Assembly (NCBI RefSeq): GCF_032854445.1
Contig: NC_088301.1
Span: 13,512,281-13,576,280 of the forward strand
Origin: Liolophura sinensis
Taxonomy: Eukaryota > Mollusca > Polyplacophora > Chitonida > Chitonidae
Direction: 5' to 3'
DNA: 64,000 nt
Made by a program: the position numbers and the translations under genes. The notes under the pieces are model-generated. The model worked only from the letters and a program-made list of their open reading frames with translations, had not been told where the DNA came from and did no database searches. Within the stretch, counting starts at the first letter, position 1. Each line of letters begins with the position of its first letter. This document shows, one piece after another, positions 1-13,000 of this stretch.

Positions 1-239
1 GAACCATCATCTGATGAACCCTAGCCCTCTCCGGGAAAGTCAGGCAAAGATGTACTGACCACATTTCCTTGTGACTCCCGGGAAATGTCACAAAAAAACA
101 TCTGTACGTGCCAAATTTCTATGAAAGTAAGGTACTTCAGTTTCCTCACTCTCTGTGTCATACTCGGTGAACTTGCGTGGCATGGCATTCTTCGAAGTTT
201 GTTTCAGTTTTCTCCGAACCTCTTTTACTGCTGCTCCAG

Positions 240-594
240 AAGAATGCGACATCTTCATGTCGAAGTGAACAGCTTTAGTGGCCCGCCTCCTGGGACAACA
301 TGGTAATTAACTTCACTTAGTCTTTCTAAGAATTTATAAGGTCCTTTCCACTAGCTGGGTCGCCTGGTTTCACATGTTTGTCTCGGAGCCAGATCGCATC
401 ACTGGGTCTGCAAGTACCATCTTTAGAGTTCCTGTCGTAGTATTGTCTTTGCCTCTTCTGGGATGTCGCAAGTTGTGTCCTTGCCAGTCTGTATGCCGTT
501 TCCGACCTAATTGGAGGCGACTGGCCAACTCGGTCTGGCTGATATTCTCGGTGTTATCTGGTCTACCCAACATAATGTCTTGAGGTAACCTCAT
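240..594 (-). pseudogene. gypsy integrase C-terminal region relic
   Basis: The frame from 594 downward begins with the residues MRLPQDIMLGRP, matching the segment after the integrase catalytic core of gypsy elements, where a 'LP-D-x-M-G-P' stretch is usual. Further down (about 300-270) a frame reads NYHVVPGGGPLKL, like the end of the integrase tail, in a different register. The frameshift between them shows decay. Confidence 0.5.
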
Positions 595-913
595 TTCCCG
601 ACCGAACGCGAGCGCAAACCGAGTTTCCCCGAGTCGGAAGGTGAACGGTGAAGCGATATGCCATCAGACCTGCGGGCAAGTGCTCGTCCCAGTCTATACC
701 GTTTCCACTAACCAAAGCTGTCACCATGGACTTGATGGACTTAATGGGCTAGTTGCCTGTCTTCTGCCTGTCCACTGCACTGTGGATGGTAGGCTGTTGT
801 TCTTGTTTTTTTCAGTGTCCAGATTGCTCATTTCCTTGAAAATGGTTGACTCAAAGTTCGACCCTCTTTCATAATGAGGAGTCTCTGGTGTACAACATCT
901 TGTAACCTACTCA

Positions 914-1393
914 TTAACGAGGATCCGTGCACATGTCTGCCTTCTGATTACGAAGGCACCACGCTCCTAGCCACTTAATAAAGGCGTCTTGGGCGACCAG
1001 GATGTAGATATTACCTTTCTTTGAACATGGGAAGGGACCAACTATGTCGATGTGGACTCTCTGGTTTGGACGTCCTGTAGGAATTGATTGAAGATATGCC
1101 TTGTTTTGCTTTGAGGGTGATTTGCACTTCTGACATTTGACGCGATCTGCAAAACCTCGTGACTGTGGCTTTAAAATGGCCTCCAAAATCGGCGACGGAC
1201 ATTTTCGTGTGTTCCGTATTCCTAGATGAGCACCTGCATACCCGGCACGAAGTTTCTCAAGCATTGGCTCTATCATGAACACTGGCAAGACGAGTCGATG
1301 TTTGTCCTCCCCCGATGTGTCACTGGATCTTTGGAGTAGATATCTGTCGCGAATGGCCAGAAGCTCGGAACCTGTCCAAATGGAGCGCGTCAA
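914..1393 (-). pseudogene. gypsy integrase zinc finger and core relic
   Basis: This open frame holds a degraded H2C2 zinc-binding domain (an H in AGAHLGI, then CQKC) followed by the start of the catalytic core with HIDIVGPFP, whose Asp is the first residue of the D,D-35-E triad. The later part of the core is missing or out of frame. The frame has no ATG and begins at TTG, so it is a gene fragment, not an ORF with its own start. Confidence 0.75.
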
Positions 1394-1682
1394 TTAACTG
1401 CAACGCTTTAAGTCTTCCGTCGTTGGTTTTCCTTGAGCTGTGCGAATGGCTTCCAACACGGGTGCTATGTCAGGGTCGTCCTGTTGAGCTTTAAGAATGT
1501 CTGGCGTCTTTAGACTGAGTACATCTACTGGTAGGTTTCAGTTTGGTACACAAGACACAGTTTTCCCTTTTGACTGCTTTCGGTCCGTCTGACCACATGA
1601 TGACACTCGCCATGCTGCTTCAATCAATGAGGTTTTCTGGATAACGCATCAGCGTTCTCGTGGTTTCTCGCGTGGAGGGAGT

Positions 1683-1988
1683 TCAGAAGTGTAGAAGCCA
1701 TTTCAGTGCCATGTGATCTGTGCGCACAGTGAACATTTTCCCCAGAAGGTAATATTGGAAGTGTTCAATGAATGTCACTAAAGCCCATATTTGACGTCTA
1801 GTAGCGCAGTAGTCGAGTTCTCCAGGCTGTAGCGCATGGCTACCGTAGGCTATCACACGCTCTGAACCATCTTTCTGTCGCTGTGACAAAACTCCTTCAA
1901 TTGCAGCATCAGTTGCGTCAGTATCCAATACAAACACACCGGCGCTACCTCCCAAGACTGGATATGCCAATATGGTTGGTTTTGTCAA
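1683..1988 (-). pseudogene. gypsy RNase H domain relic
   Basis: The frame contains FVLDTDATDAAIEGVLSQ and, further on, FTVRTDHMALKWL. These are the hallmark blocks of Ty3/gypsy RNase H: the first catalytic Asp in D-T-D-A-T and the final TDH. The domain is nearly intact over about 100 residues and is the best preserved piece of this element. Confidence 0.85.
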
Positions 1989-2106
1989 ACTGGACTTAAG
2001 TTGGTCAAATGTTGTTTGCTGACTTGAGGTCCACTGAAAGACTGTCCTCTTACGGGTCAGAATGTACAGAGGTTCTGCAATTTGTGCAAAGTCCGGTACA
2101 AAACGT

Positions 2107-2500
2107 TTATAGTACGTGGCGAGTCCCAGAAAACTTCTGGGAGTTCGCTAATGTTCGTTGGAAATCACGTTCGCCAATCACGTACTTACTCAGTCTTTCC
2201 TGGATCCGTCTAGATGCAATTGTGGCAGACACGATTTTGAAAAGTTTACACTTTTCGGCTTTCAACTTCAGATTTGCTTTTCTTACGTGTTGAAACACCG
2301 AGAAAAGCCTGTCCAAATGTTCGTCAAAGTTGAATGCAAACACAAACAAAGACGAGGCAATATCTCCATCTGATAACTTGCCATTCAAACTGTCCTCGAT
2401 GTGTAACAAATGCGGTTTTACGGCAGTCTAATGGCTTCATGCTGGTTTGCCAGTAACCGCTAGCCAAATCACGACAACAAAACCACTTGGATCAACTCAG
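2107..2500 (-). pseudogene. gypsy reverse transcriptase relic
   Basis: In one frame (about 2,500-2,400) the RT block DLASGYWQ is followed by KTAFVTHRG. In another frame (2,409-2,107) FDEHLDRLFSVFQHVRKAN and LKLKAEKCKLF follow. Both are typical of gypsy RT palm and thumb segments. The YxDD active-site box that should precede FDEHL is not recognisable, and the two halves are frame-shifted. Confidence 0.75.
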
Positions 2501-3312
2501 TGCCTCGAGTGTATCGTTGATTCTGGGCTACTCCATGAACTAGTTGAGGGTTTGATGAAAACGTGCTTTAGAAATTCATCAGTTATTTTCACCAGTGCTT
2601 CCTTTTTGTGCGGATGTACACGTCGGGGTGGTTGTTTAATTGGTTCTGCTGTGCCTGTGTCGACTGAGTGTTCAACAAGTGATCTTCGACCGATGTCCTA
2701 CTGATCTTGTGAAAAGACATCTGTATACTCAGAATATAAGCCCAATCAGTCGATCTCTGTCTTTATCTGGTATATTTATCTTAATTTTACAATTTTGAGC
2801 TTTTCTACAAGACTGTCCATTTTCTCAACATTGCTTTTACGTTTATTTACAACACATGTCACATTCAGGTTAACAGTGTTTATAGACTCCAGCGGATAAG
2901 ACTAGCCTGTCACTTGTCTTGGTTTCAGTTGTGCAGGCTGGTTTGAAAACTTTGAAGTTCTAACAGGTATAGAGTTATTGTCTGGAGTCACAATAGAGTG
3001 AGTCAGGCGAACCGGAGAACACACGCCACTTTTCTCTTGAAGGATCCCTGGTGTGTGTCCATTTCATCCCGTCACATCTTGTACCTTTCCCGTCAGTAAT
3101 ACTTCCTTTCCCACTCTGAATAGAAACTTTATCCTCAGCGACAGATTTGTGGCTGTTTCTGATGCCGTCTCAAGGGTATCTGGGCGTCCCCGATTGTTAG
3201 CATGCACGTATCAAACGATATCTTGCATCCTTAAAAACTGAAAAAATCACTACCTAGCAAGCAATCTTTATTAAACTCCACTGTAACCATCTGTGATAAA
3301 TGTTGACACCAC

Positions 3313-3525
3313 CTAAGCGTAGTTGGATGTCGGCTGAGCTTGATACACGTAAACACTCTCCGGATGCTGTGTGAAATGTAGTGGGCAAATGTCCACAGGT
3401 CCGTTCCCATGGACAGTGGGTGGACAAGATGACCTCACGGTCAAAATTTTAGTACCCATATTTATCTTATAGTGTCCCACAGTTTTACACCTTGAGAATT
3501 TAGGTGTAAACAGAAACTTTACCAT
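3313..3525 (-). pseudogene. Possible gypsy protease-region relic
   Basis: A 70-residue minus-strand frame lies between gag-like and RT-like relics, where the aspartic protease belongs. I cannot see an intact D-[ST]-G active site. Assignment rests on position only. Confidence 0.2.
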
Positions 3526-3799
3526 ATGTGGTAACTTCCCTGTGTATACTCAGACTCTGTGGAAACATGTAGATCTCAAGAAAACTCGCCACTAGGAGTT
3601 GCTAAAAGTCCAACGGTTTTTCAACCTGTCTGTGTACCTGCCATTATTTGTCAGTAAGGTTGATAGGTTATTCGTGTGTAGATTGTAGATGTAGAAAGTA
3701 ACCCACTACGTTTAGAAAATAGTTCATAAGGATTGCGTCGTGTTGTGTGTTTTATTTTATCAGTAATACCTAAGACATGGACAGTGTTATAACCAAGAA

Positions 3800-4857
3800 C
3801 TACGCAACATCAATCACAAGCTTAAGGCGTGGGAAGATTGTTGCCATTATACGAAGGGATCCCGTAACCTTCTCTGGGACCATCCACTTTTGCGCTATGC
3901 CTGTCACATATAAGCTGGAGTCATGTAACTCCTCCTGTCCACTGTATTCCACTGACATATTGCTGTTTGGTTCACTCTGTGAAATCCTTGAGGCATTTGC
4001 TGGTTCCCGGGAAACGACACGCCCCTGGTGTCTCCAAGTTTCATTTCCCGATAGTTGTGGGAAGTCACGCTTAAAGTCACCTGGCTGATTGCAACAGACA
4101 TGATTATTATTATTATTAGACTCAACAACTTGACTCTCCAACTGTGTCATCCAAACCTTCATGCCATTCATTATTTCCACAAACTGTTGAATTTCACCAC
4201 CAGTGTTCGGTAGGTTGGGTGGATTGGATCTAGAGCTGTCAAGTTTAACTTTGGAGGTCGCGACATTTTCTTGATCAACGCTTTCCACGCTGTTGACTGG
4301 TTTTGATTTCACTCGACAGTTTCTCTGTTGGCTGAGCTTTCTTGCAGTCTCAAGCTGGCGCACCTTGCTTAACCATTGGACAGTTTAGCTGGAGCTGCCA
4401 AATTAAGCTGTTGGCTGCTTAGATCAGTAGTGTTCACTTCAATTAAAAATTGATCAGGTGCCAGCTCATCCTAGAGAACTGATGACTAACGTCCAGGTAG
4501 GCATTTCGGGTAATTTCTCCTGAATCATCTTTGTTTCTGTTCTCTCGATTTCCGTTGAAGTTTGAAATCTTTCTTACTTGTCCCTTTGTTAAATCGCAAC
4601 AGCAGGTGTAGGGTAAACTGTACGTAAGGCTATGACTCAGTTGCATATCGCTGATGGTCTAGTCTCATCAATAAATGTTGTTTTCGCTCGCGTAGTGGGA
4701 TATCCGTAAGATTGGCGCAAGTGTTGAACCTTTTCATCCAGATATGAAAATTATGCCCCATGCCATAATTCTTGGGTGCTTGAATCGTTGGTAACCGTCT
4801 GGTAGAGAGCTGGTTGCTTGTGTTAATAAGGTGGATGAATAAATGAGAATAAAGCAA
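3800..4857 (-). pseudogene. gypsy gag relic with degraded zinc knuckle
   Basis: Three overlapping minus-strand frames cover this stretch. The first (4,857-4,630) has a capsid-like W-M-K-R-F block with a Leu/Arg-rich segment after it. The last (to 3,800) contains CCNQPGDFKRDFPQL, which looks like a CCHC nucleocapsid knuckle whose later Cys has been lost (RDF instead of RDC). A run of Asn codons precedes the knuckle. Confidence 0.5.
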
Positions 4858-4989
4858 AATATGTCACTTGAAAAATGCCAAATTTTACGTCAAAAAGGGT
4901 AAGTTTGATTATTTATGATGTAAGCGCCATCCGTTACTATACACAGCCAATGAAGGGCACAAAAAACAGGCAAGAGAATGTTGTACTGA

Positions 4990-6787
4990 ATGTTTATTTT
5001 ATTTATTAAGTTGTGTACCTGTATTAATTACAAACAAACAATTACAAAGACCCTCTCAGCATGAATATCTTTATGTATAATGGACATTCAAATATGAAAA
5101 CCCTCTCATACTTCAAACCCTTGCATTTAGAACAAACATGTTTTTCACCACAATATTTCTTTTTACAGAGAAGAATCCCCTAAATCTTTTGCAATGAGTG
5201 AAACTCACTTAACTTTATATAACACCTACTTGAAAAATAACTGATTTCAACATATTTATTTGATTGGTGTCCAATGGGAGACATGGATTTTAAATATGCC
5301 CGTGGCCAGTTTTATTCATAGCTGTAGGATATGTCCCCACTTTCCCAGGAAAAAATTGATATAAGTAATCAATCACAAAATTGTATATCCTATACCAGAA
5401 ATGTTTAAGTGGAAACTACATACCTTAATATGAATGAATGAATGAATATGACAGCCACTTTGGCAATACTGCAGTCATATATACATTTATATACTGTAAG
5501 TAAATAATCTATTGTAATGCTAGAGCCCACGTTGCCAATTCTAATAAAGATTGTATACCGGGTATAAACAAATATTATAGAATAGCAATATTACATTCCT
5601 TTATGCACTTTGCAAATATAAATACTGAGTATACAATATAAGATAAGCCAGTCATGTACATAAAACTTGAATAGCTCCCACACGTTACCAACAGAGGAAT
5701 TTTTAGATTGAACTTCTTTGTCGCTAAACATTAAAAAAGTTCCACTGTATCACAGGACTTCTTGAAAATAAGGTAAGAGGTAAAGTCAAAAAGAAATAGG
5801 CATGCTTTCTCAAACCTTTCTCTGATATATAATGCATTATTCTATTTTAACTAAAATATTCAACATATAACCACAATATTTGAAACATTGTAACCCTGTT
5901 TCTATTGGCTATATTACGCCAGTTGTTTCTCGAGTGCCTAATGAAGTGGAAAGGCCAATCCAGTCCATGTCAAGTGGATGCAGAGATATGAACAGTGTAG
6001 AGAGCAGAGCTGTGAGGAGTTTGACTGGTATCATCCTCAGACCATGCAGCTCCACTGTTCCATACAAAAATTTTACAATTGACCTACATTTGTTGTAATT
6101 AAAAAAATAATCAGTTTAAATAGTAATATTTTACATGAGATAATGGCATGAAAATTATACACACAAAAATTAATCCAAGACCGCTTAAATATTTAACTTT
6201 CCACAAACGACAATGAAGTGCACATACACCTATGTCTCACTGAACTATGTAACTATCCCACTGCTCTTCGCCCAAAATACATATTCAAAACCCGAAAAAT
6301 ATGTATAACAATACGTAACAAAAAATAAATTAAATACAACTGATTCATATATACATATATATATATTTGTATATTTATACACAGACATAATGTAAGTTAA
6401 AAAGATATTTACAAGCTACAGATTTCCCAAGGTATACATACATATTGATGTCCTATATAAATCATCTTGCTACAGGCAGCTTTATGTCAATATGCTGTAA
6501 TTTTCCATCCTTTCCACATGTTTGCAAAGGAGTTTATCCAAGCATATTCCGATGATATAATTCTGAGAGACTGATAAAATTATACTTTTTGTGAAGCCTG
6601 AAAATTGGCCAATCCAACTCAAGCAGTTTTGGAAAAAACAATTGTTCATAAATTGCACTGAAAGTTGCTCTTTCATATACGAAAAGGTTGAAGAATTAGG
6701 GTAACATCTGAAAAACACACACACACATTGTGATATATACGCTCCCCCACTCACCCCTAATAATAATTAATATTAATACTGAGCTGG
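4990..6787 (-). other. BPNT2: Probable BPNT2 3' untranslated region, AT-rich
   Basis: No coding sequence is visible between the retroelement and the BPNT2 stop codon. On the minus strand a cluster of AATAAA signals lies at 4,993-5,003, and another sits at 5,312-5,317. The 3' end of the transcript could fall near either. The region is strongly AT-rich, with a (GAAT)n run near 5,435, a (TA)n tract near 6,348 and (CA)n near 6,715. Extent is inferred and needs RNA data. Confidence 0.35.
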
Positions 6788-7074
6788 TTATCTGTTCATG
6801 CTGTCTGACCTCTTCTCTTTTTTCTTTGTATTATCCATTATGCCCTCCAGCTTCCTCACATAAGTGTCATGGTTGTACAATGTGGCTAACAGCCCATGTT
6901 CATTTTTCGCATTTCCAGATGCAGAGTAATCAATGGTGTTCCCCTTGAGGTCGGTCATCCGGCTGTCCAACGCGCTAAGGATTGCATTGCCGGCGCAAAT
7001 GTCCCACTTCTTTATCAGCGTCACATGGACGTATGCATCGACTTCTCCTTTCACCAAAGCCAATGTCTTGTAAC
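6788..7074 (-). CDS. BPNT2: BPNT2 exon 5 (stop)
   Basis: It encodes residues 255 (part) to 349 and the stop. The acceptor is CATTTCAG|GT. It contains [19 protein letters not shown] with the catalytic-site Asp of WDxxAG, then GLLAT and a basic tail. The stop position agrees with the family length. Confidence 0.95.
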
Positions 7075-10000
7075 CTGAAATGTGCATGTACATGTTGGTC
7101 AAATCCTGTCCACATACGTAGTACTAACACTAAATGAGCGATGCACAGAATTTAAGGTGATTTACAGTGTCTGTGATGTTAGTGATGACCGCAATGTGAA
7201 GTACAGTGTTTGTAGTTGGGGTTTCATAATGTCTAAATAATTAGTGATCACAGTAACGTGAAATACAGCGTATGTAATTGGTGCTTCATAATGTCCAACT
7301 AATTAATGATGACGTTAATGTAAAGTAGAGTGTCTGTAGTTGGTGTTTCATAATGTCAAACTAATTAGTCAAGAGAGTAATGTTAAGTACAATGTTTGTA
7401 GTTGGAGTTTGATAATGTCAAACTAATTAGTGATGACAGTAATGTAAAGTACAGCATATGTAATTGGTGTTTCATAATGTCCAACTAATTAGTCAAGAGA
7501 GTAATGTTAAGTACAGTGTTTGTAGTTGGAGTTTCATAATGACAAACTAATTAGTGATGACAGTAATGTAAAGTACAGCATATGTAATTGGTGTTTCATA
7601 ATGTCCAACTAATTAGTCAAGAGAGTAATGTTAAGTACAGTGTTTGTAGTTGGAGTTTCATAATGACAAACTAATTAGTGATGACAGCAATGTAAAGTAC
7701 AGCGTATGTAATTGGCGTTTGATAATGTCAAACTAATTAGTGATGGTGTAATGTAAAGTACAGTGTATTTAGTTGGTGTTTCATAATGTCCAACTAATTA
7801 GTGATGGCAGTAATGTGTAGTGCAGTGTAGGTAACTGGAGTTTCATAATGTCAAACTAATTAGTGATGACGTAAAGACGTAAAGTACAGTGTATGTAATT
7901 GGAGTTTCATAATGTCAAACTAATTAGTGATGGTAGTAATGTAAAGTACAGTGTATGTAGTTGGTGTTTCATAATGTCAAACTAATTAGTGATGGCAGTT
8001 ATGTGAAGTACAGCGTAGGTAACTGGAGTTTCATAATGTCAAATTAATTAAAGATTTCAGTAATGTAAAGTACAGCGTATGTAATTGGAGTTTGATAATG
8101 TCAAACTAATTAGTGATGGCAGTAATGTAAAGTACAGTGTATGTAGTTGGAGTTTCATAATGTCAAACTAATTAGTGATGACAATAACGTAAAGTACAGT
8201 GTATGTAGTTGTTGTTTGATAATGTCAAACTAATTAGTGATGGTGTAATGTAAAGTACAGTGTATTTAGTTGGTGTTTCATAATGTCAAACTAATTAGTG
8301 ATGGCAGTTATGTGAAGTACAGCGTAGGTAACTGGAGTTTCATAATGTCAAACTAATTAAAGACGGCAGTAATGTAAAGTACAGCGTATGTAATTGGAGT
8401 TTGATAATGTCAAACTAATTAGTGATGGCAGTAATGTAAAGTACAGCGTATGTAGTTGGAGTTTGATAATGTCAAACTAATTAGTGATGGTGTAATGTAA
8501 AGTACAGTGTATTTAGTTGGTGTTTCACAATGTCAAACTAATTAGTGATGGCAGTAATGTAAAGTACAGTGTCTGTGGTTGGTGTTTCATAATGTCAGAC
8601 TCATCTATTGATGGTAGTAATGTAAAGCCAGCTAAAAATAAAATGGCTCAAGCGCTGTGAGCAGTGCAGCCCAGCTTGTGGCAGTTAGATTTGAACACAT
8701 ATCTTTAGTGGTCAAAAACTTAATTTGTGGCCTAATCAGAGGGGGCTCCTCACAATTTGTGTTTCTTCAATTTTACTTCTGAAAATTCTGCCATAACATA
8801 CCAGCACCACCAGCAGGAACGACAATGGTTTTCTCTCCAAACGCTTTCTTCGCGACCTCCTCCACTTCCCCTTTATGTGACCTTGACACTATGATCTTAG
8901 TCTGGTCATTCTCATCAATTTTCTTCTCCTTAGATTTCTTCAGATTTTCTGAGTGACCATATCCAGCCCATGCCCAAACTGGTAAAAAAAAAACAGAATT
9001 AGGCAATCAGTTAGTAATACAAAGGATGCATACACTGCAGTCTAATGAATGAATGCTTGGTGTTTAATGTCATACTTAACAATTTTTCAGTCATATGATG
9101 ATGAGAATTCCTTAGGCGTATGCACATAAACTGCGATTTCTTGTGGCAGGGCGAGTCCATGCCGCCAAAGTGCTCATGCCACAGCATCATGCCGAAGACA
9201 TCAAACATGACACTCCACTCAGTCACATTATCCTGACACCAGGCCAACAAGTCTTGTCTCCTTGCTATAATCTCTTAGTGCTGAGTGCCAAGCCAGGCAA
9301 CAGCATGTGACACTTTTAAAGTCTTTGGTATGACTCAACCTGGGTTTGATCCCGCGGTCTCCCCACTCCAAGATGGGTGCTCAAATCATTAAGCCACAGG
9401 AGTTGTACCACCACAGATATATACACAAAATATACATCAAAATCAAATCAGCACCCAAATTCCATCAGAATGCATGATAGTCATCCATTAGCGCCATAAT
9501 GACTGTTACCTGTTTCTTTCTCAAATGGACGATGTATGACCCCAATGGTCGGTTCCCCCTTTATCGCCACACATACCATTGTTGTCACATATTGGGTCAG
9601 GTTTTCTGATAACACACAAAGTATCAAAGGTTTAAGAAGTTCATTTATTATCATACTTCTCACATGATGGTCCACCTGAAAAATGTACCTGGTTAACCAC
9701 AACCTACAATGTGGTGCAAAATGGCAAAATTGCCAAAGCCTATGTTTAATACTTTATTTTGCATAATTATTTTATATTTAATTTCCTTTTCAAAATCAAA
9801 AAATTTTGAAAACCATTGGCATACTGCTTCTCATGAACATACATATATGAATATTGATTCATCTGACTGTTCTTTAAAGGCAAAGAGTGAGTGATTGATT
9901 GAGTGAGTGAGTACTTGGAGTTTAACTTCGAACTTAACAATTTTTCAATCATATGACGGCATAATGACGCCGAAGGAGTCCTTAGAGTGTACGTAATGTA

Positions 10001-13000
10001 GCTCCTTGTTGCAGGACGGATTTGCTCGATTGCTCTTTTATCTAGTGCTGCCTCACTGAGACCACTTACTGAAGGGAGCCCTACCCAAGCAATTAGTGCT
10101 ACGGGTCAACCAGTTGTTGCACTATCCCCTTAATGCTGAACACCAAGAAGTTTCAACTTCCTCTTTTAAAGTCTTAGGTGTGACCTTACCCAGGAGTGAT
10201 CCTGGATCTACCGCTCCCGAAACGGATGCTCTACCAACTTAGCTATGGGTCCAGTAATAAAGGCAATGAAAACATTAAAATTAATTAGATGAAAGACCAT
10301 TAAAAACTCCACCAGGAAACAGTTGGATTTATTTTTTCACAGTTTGCATCTGAATATTTTATTCTGTGATGGCCTTTTCTGACCACAGTGGGACCAGTGA
10401 CATCACATAAAGTTTTTATAATTTAACACACATTAAACTGCTACATATCATCATTCAAAATTCACATGCATATATCTCTATGGATGCCTTCGCTGATTTG
10501 ACCTTGAAACGAATTATTTCAGGCAAAAAGTATAGATGTGACGTCACTGATACCTTCTGGATCACAACAGATCACCACAGAATCTGATCTTTTAACACAA
10601 TTTTACTCTGTTAGACAAATTCTAAAAAAAATAAATCCAACAATTTTCTTGAACAGTTTGTAATGGTCTTTCATCTGATATATACTTTATTTGAGAGAGG
10701 TCTTTGCCTTTAACATGTTACTCAAGAATTTTTGTATATCATGGGGGTCAGTCCTGTGGGTGAAGGAAACCACAGCGGATAGGGGAAACCACAGTGGCTA
10801 TGGTAATCCACAGACCTTTATCAAGTTACTAACAAAATTCCCCCATGATGATGACGCCTGCCATTCTGGTAGAAGTATTGGTACATGGGCAATTAGGGTG
10901 TGTTTTTCAAGAAAGGCCAAAGCGGGGACTGAACCCCTATGTTGTTTGCGATGTCTAATGGTTGTAATTGTGAACCTTACCACGGACCTACCCTCCAGGC
11001 TACAGAAACATGCTGATTGGTTAACAGCGCAGATTTCTTGGGTTAAACCATACCATTTTGTCACCCTTTACCTAAAATTCACCACAGCTTAGACATAGCC
11101 TGGACTGGACTTGTTTCTCATACCAGCCAATCAGAAACGATTCTGTATCCCCTTTAATATTAAGAACCAATGTGTAATGTTACATAGACTACACCCCCCC
11201 CCCCCCCCAGCACTTCCCTAACACACAGAGAACCCGTTCCCCCACCTGTGTACTCCTGTGTGGCATCCAGAGGGTCAATCCAGACAGCAATGTCACTCAC
11301 GGGGATCTGTTGATCACTCTGTATCAACCTTTCCACCTCAGCCAGCTTTCTTGTCACGTCCTTCACCCTCTCCAGGCTGATTGGAGCTGTCTCATGCTCC
11401 TCAGATATCACCTGTAAATAGCATGGCATTTCTTTGGTAAATTCAGCCATTATCTGTGGAATTGTTTTGTTTTCCCCTTTGGAGATAAACTAATGGAAAA
11501 CAACAAATGGAGTGTCAGTGGGTTGAGTGCACCTGGACTACATGAAAACTTTTTTTTTCTTTTTGGACTATAAAATGTAGTCAAATGCTTGAATTGTAAG
11601 GCGAGCCATATACTACTTTAGGACTAAATGATGTCAGAATTTTTTTTTTCCTTACACTCAAACACAATATTTAATTATGTTAGTACAGCTGATTGATGTG
11701 TATGGAAGGACACTAGACTAGTATAAAACTTCACAAGGATTCTTCTAAAAGTGAAAACAACACATCACTGGCATTTGACACTCTCAATACCATCCAGAAT
11801 GCTATTTTCTTGTTTTTGACAAGAGAATAGTACAATGTTGTGTGCATCCAGTATAACATTACACCACGTGTACACTGCTGCAGGGTATTCATGACAATAT
11901 TGATTTATTTATTTGATTGGTGTTTTATGCCGTACTCAACAATATTTCACTTATATGATGGCGGTCAGCAATATGGTGGGTGGATACCGGGCTCGGAAAC
12001 CCACGACCATCCACAGGTTGCTGCCAGACCTTTCCACATACTTTATGGCTGTAAAAAAAAGTTGTTCCATGAAATATGCAAGAAGACATTTGTATACATG
12101 TACACGTGTTACAAGCCTTTAATGAGGCCACTTGTTTGGATCGAGCTTGTCAAGAGGATTCTCAAGAGCAGACTGGTTTCCTTCCACCAATAATTACATT
12201 ATCTCACTAAAACATTCTTGAGACGAGCTTAAAACACAATCAACATAAATTTCAAATCAGATGTAGTTGAAGAATTGTCTGACAAGTATGAATGCTACAC
12301 ATGTATGTTTCTTTCAGCTTTAGCGGCCTACACAGTATAACAGCTTTTTAATTATTGATCCCTGAACACCTGACTCCTTTCCCTTCTGTTACAGTGAACA
12401 GTGGGACCCTAAAACTTCTCAGTTACATCGTCATGGTGTCTTCTAGATCTTCTCTTTTAAACAAATTTCAGATACATGCATATGTGTCTAATTATCCGTT
12501 CGCTTGGAGATTTAATGCTGCTCTAAAAAATTATCTGATGGGGTTTGAAATTAAGGCTGCCTGGATGCAGATATGTACCCAGATAAAAGCCAATGCCCGC
12601 ACAAAAGTTTACCTGTGCAAACTTTTTGTGGATATGGGTGCATCAGTATACCCACAGGTAAATTCTGTCGCAATTTACAAATGCTCAGACAGTTACCACA
12701 ACAACACCACCTGTTTTTTTAAATGGAGTCTCTGATTTTAGTTTGGGGCCATCCTCCGCCAAACCAAATTTTAGCCTAACCTAATGTCAGAGCATCCCCG
12801 GACTACTTCCGTTCATGGTGCTTTGCACAATCATGACACTGGCAAAAGCAACAAGGTTTGCGTCTAAAACACAAAATCTGACCATAGTTGGATTTTGAAG
12901 GTGACACCACTGTGGCCGGTGAGAGAGTGGTGATATTTTGTTCCTATCAACCATAGCAGCGATGTAGGGAAAATTTAATGGGGAAACATGCTTCATTAGT

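Larger units (their letters stand above)
1..4860 (-). mobile_element. Decayed Ty3/gypsy LTR retrotransposon
   Basis: Read on the minus strand, conceptual fragments appear in canonical gypsy order: gag near 4.86-3.8 kb, a possible protease stretch near 3.5-3.3 kb, reverse transcriptase near 2.5-2.1 kb, RNase H at 1.99-1.68 kb, and integrase at 1.39-0.24 kb. RT, then RNase H, then integrase is the order that separates Ty3/gypsy from Ty1/copia. Frames change repeatedly and stops interrupt every domain, so the copy is dead. I could not recognise LTRs, a primer-binding site or a polypurine tract. The left edge may continue outside the window, and the right boundary is set only by the last gag-like frame. 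Confidence 0.85.

Noticed and set aside
7160-8628. CRISPR-like array
   Set aside because: The repeats are contiguous without unique spacers and lie in an animal intron; it is a minisatellite.
10691-11092. 133-codon plus-strand frame in BPNT2 intron 2
   Set aside because: It begins at a non-ATG codon inside the end of an inverted-repeat element and runs through repeat-like sequence with a reversed tRNA B-box-like GGGGACTGAACCCC. It has no splice sites or family match.
12355-12735. 126-codon plus-strand frame in BPNT2 intron 1
   Set aside because: It starts at TTG, has no recognisable domain and is antisense to the gene; a chance opening is more likely.
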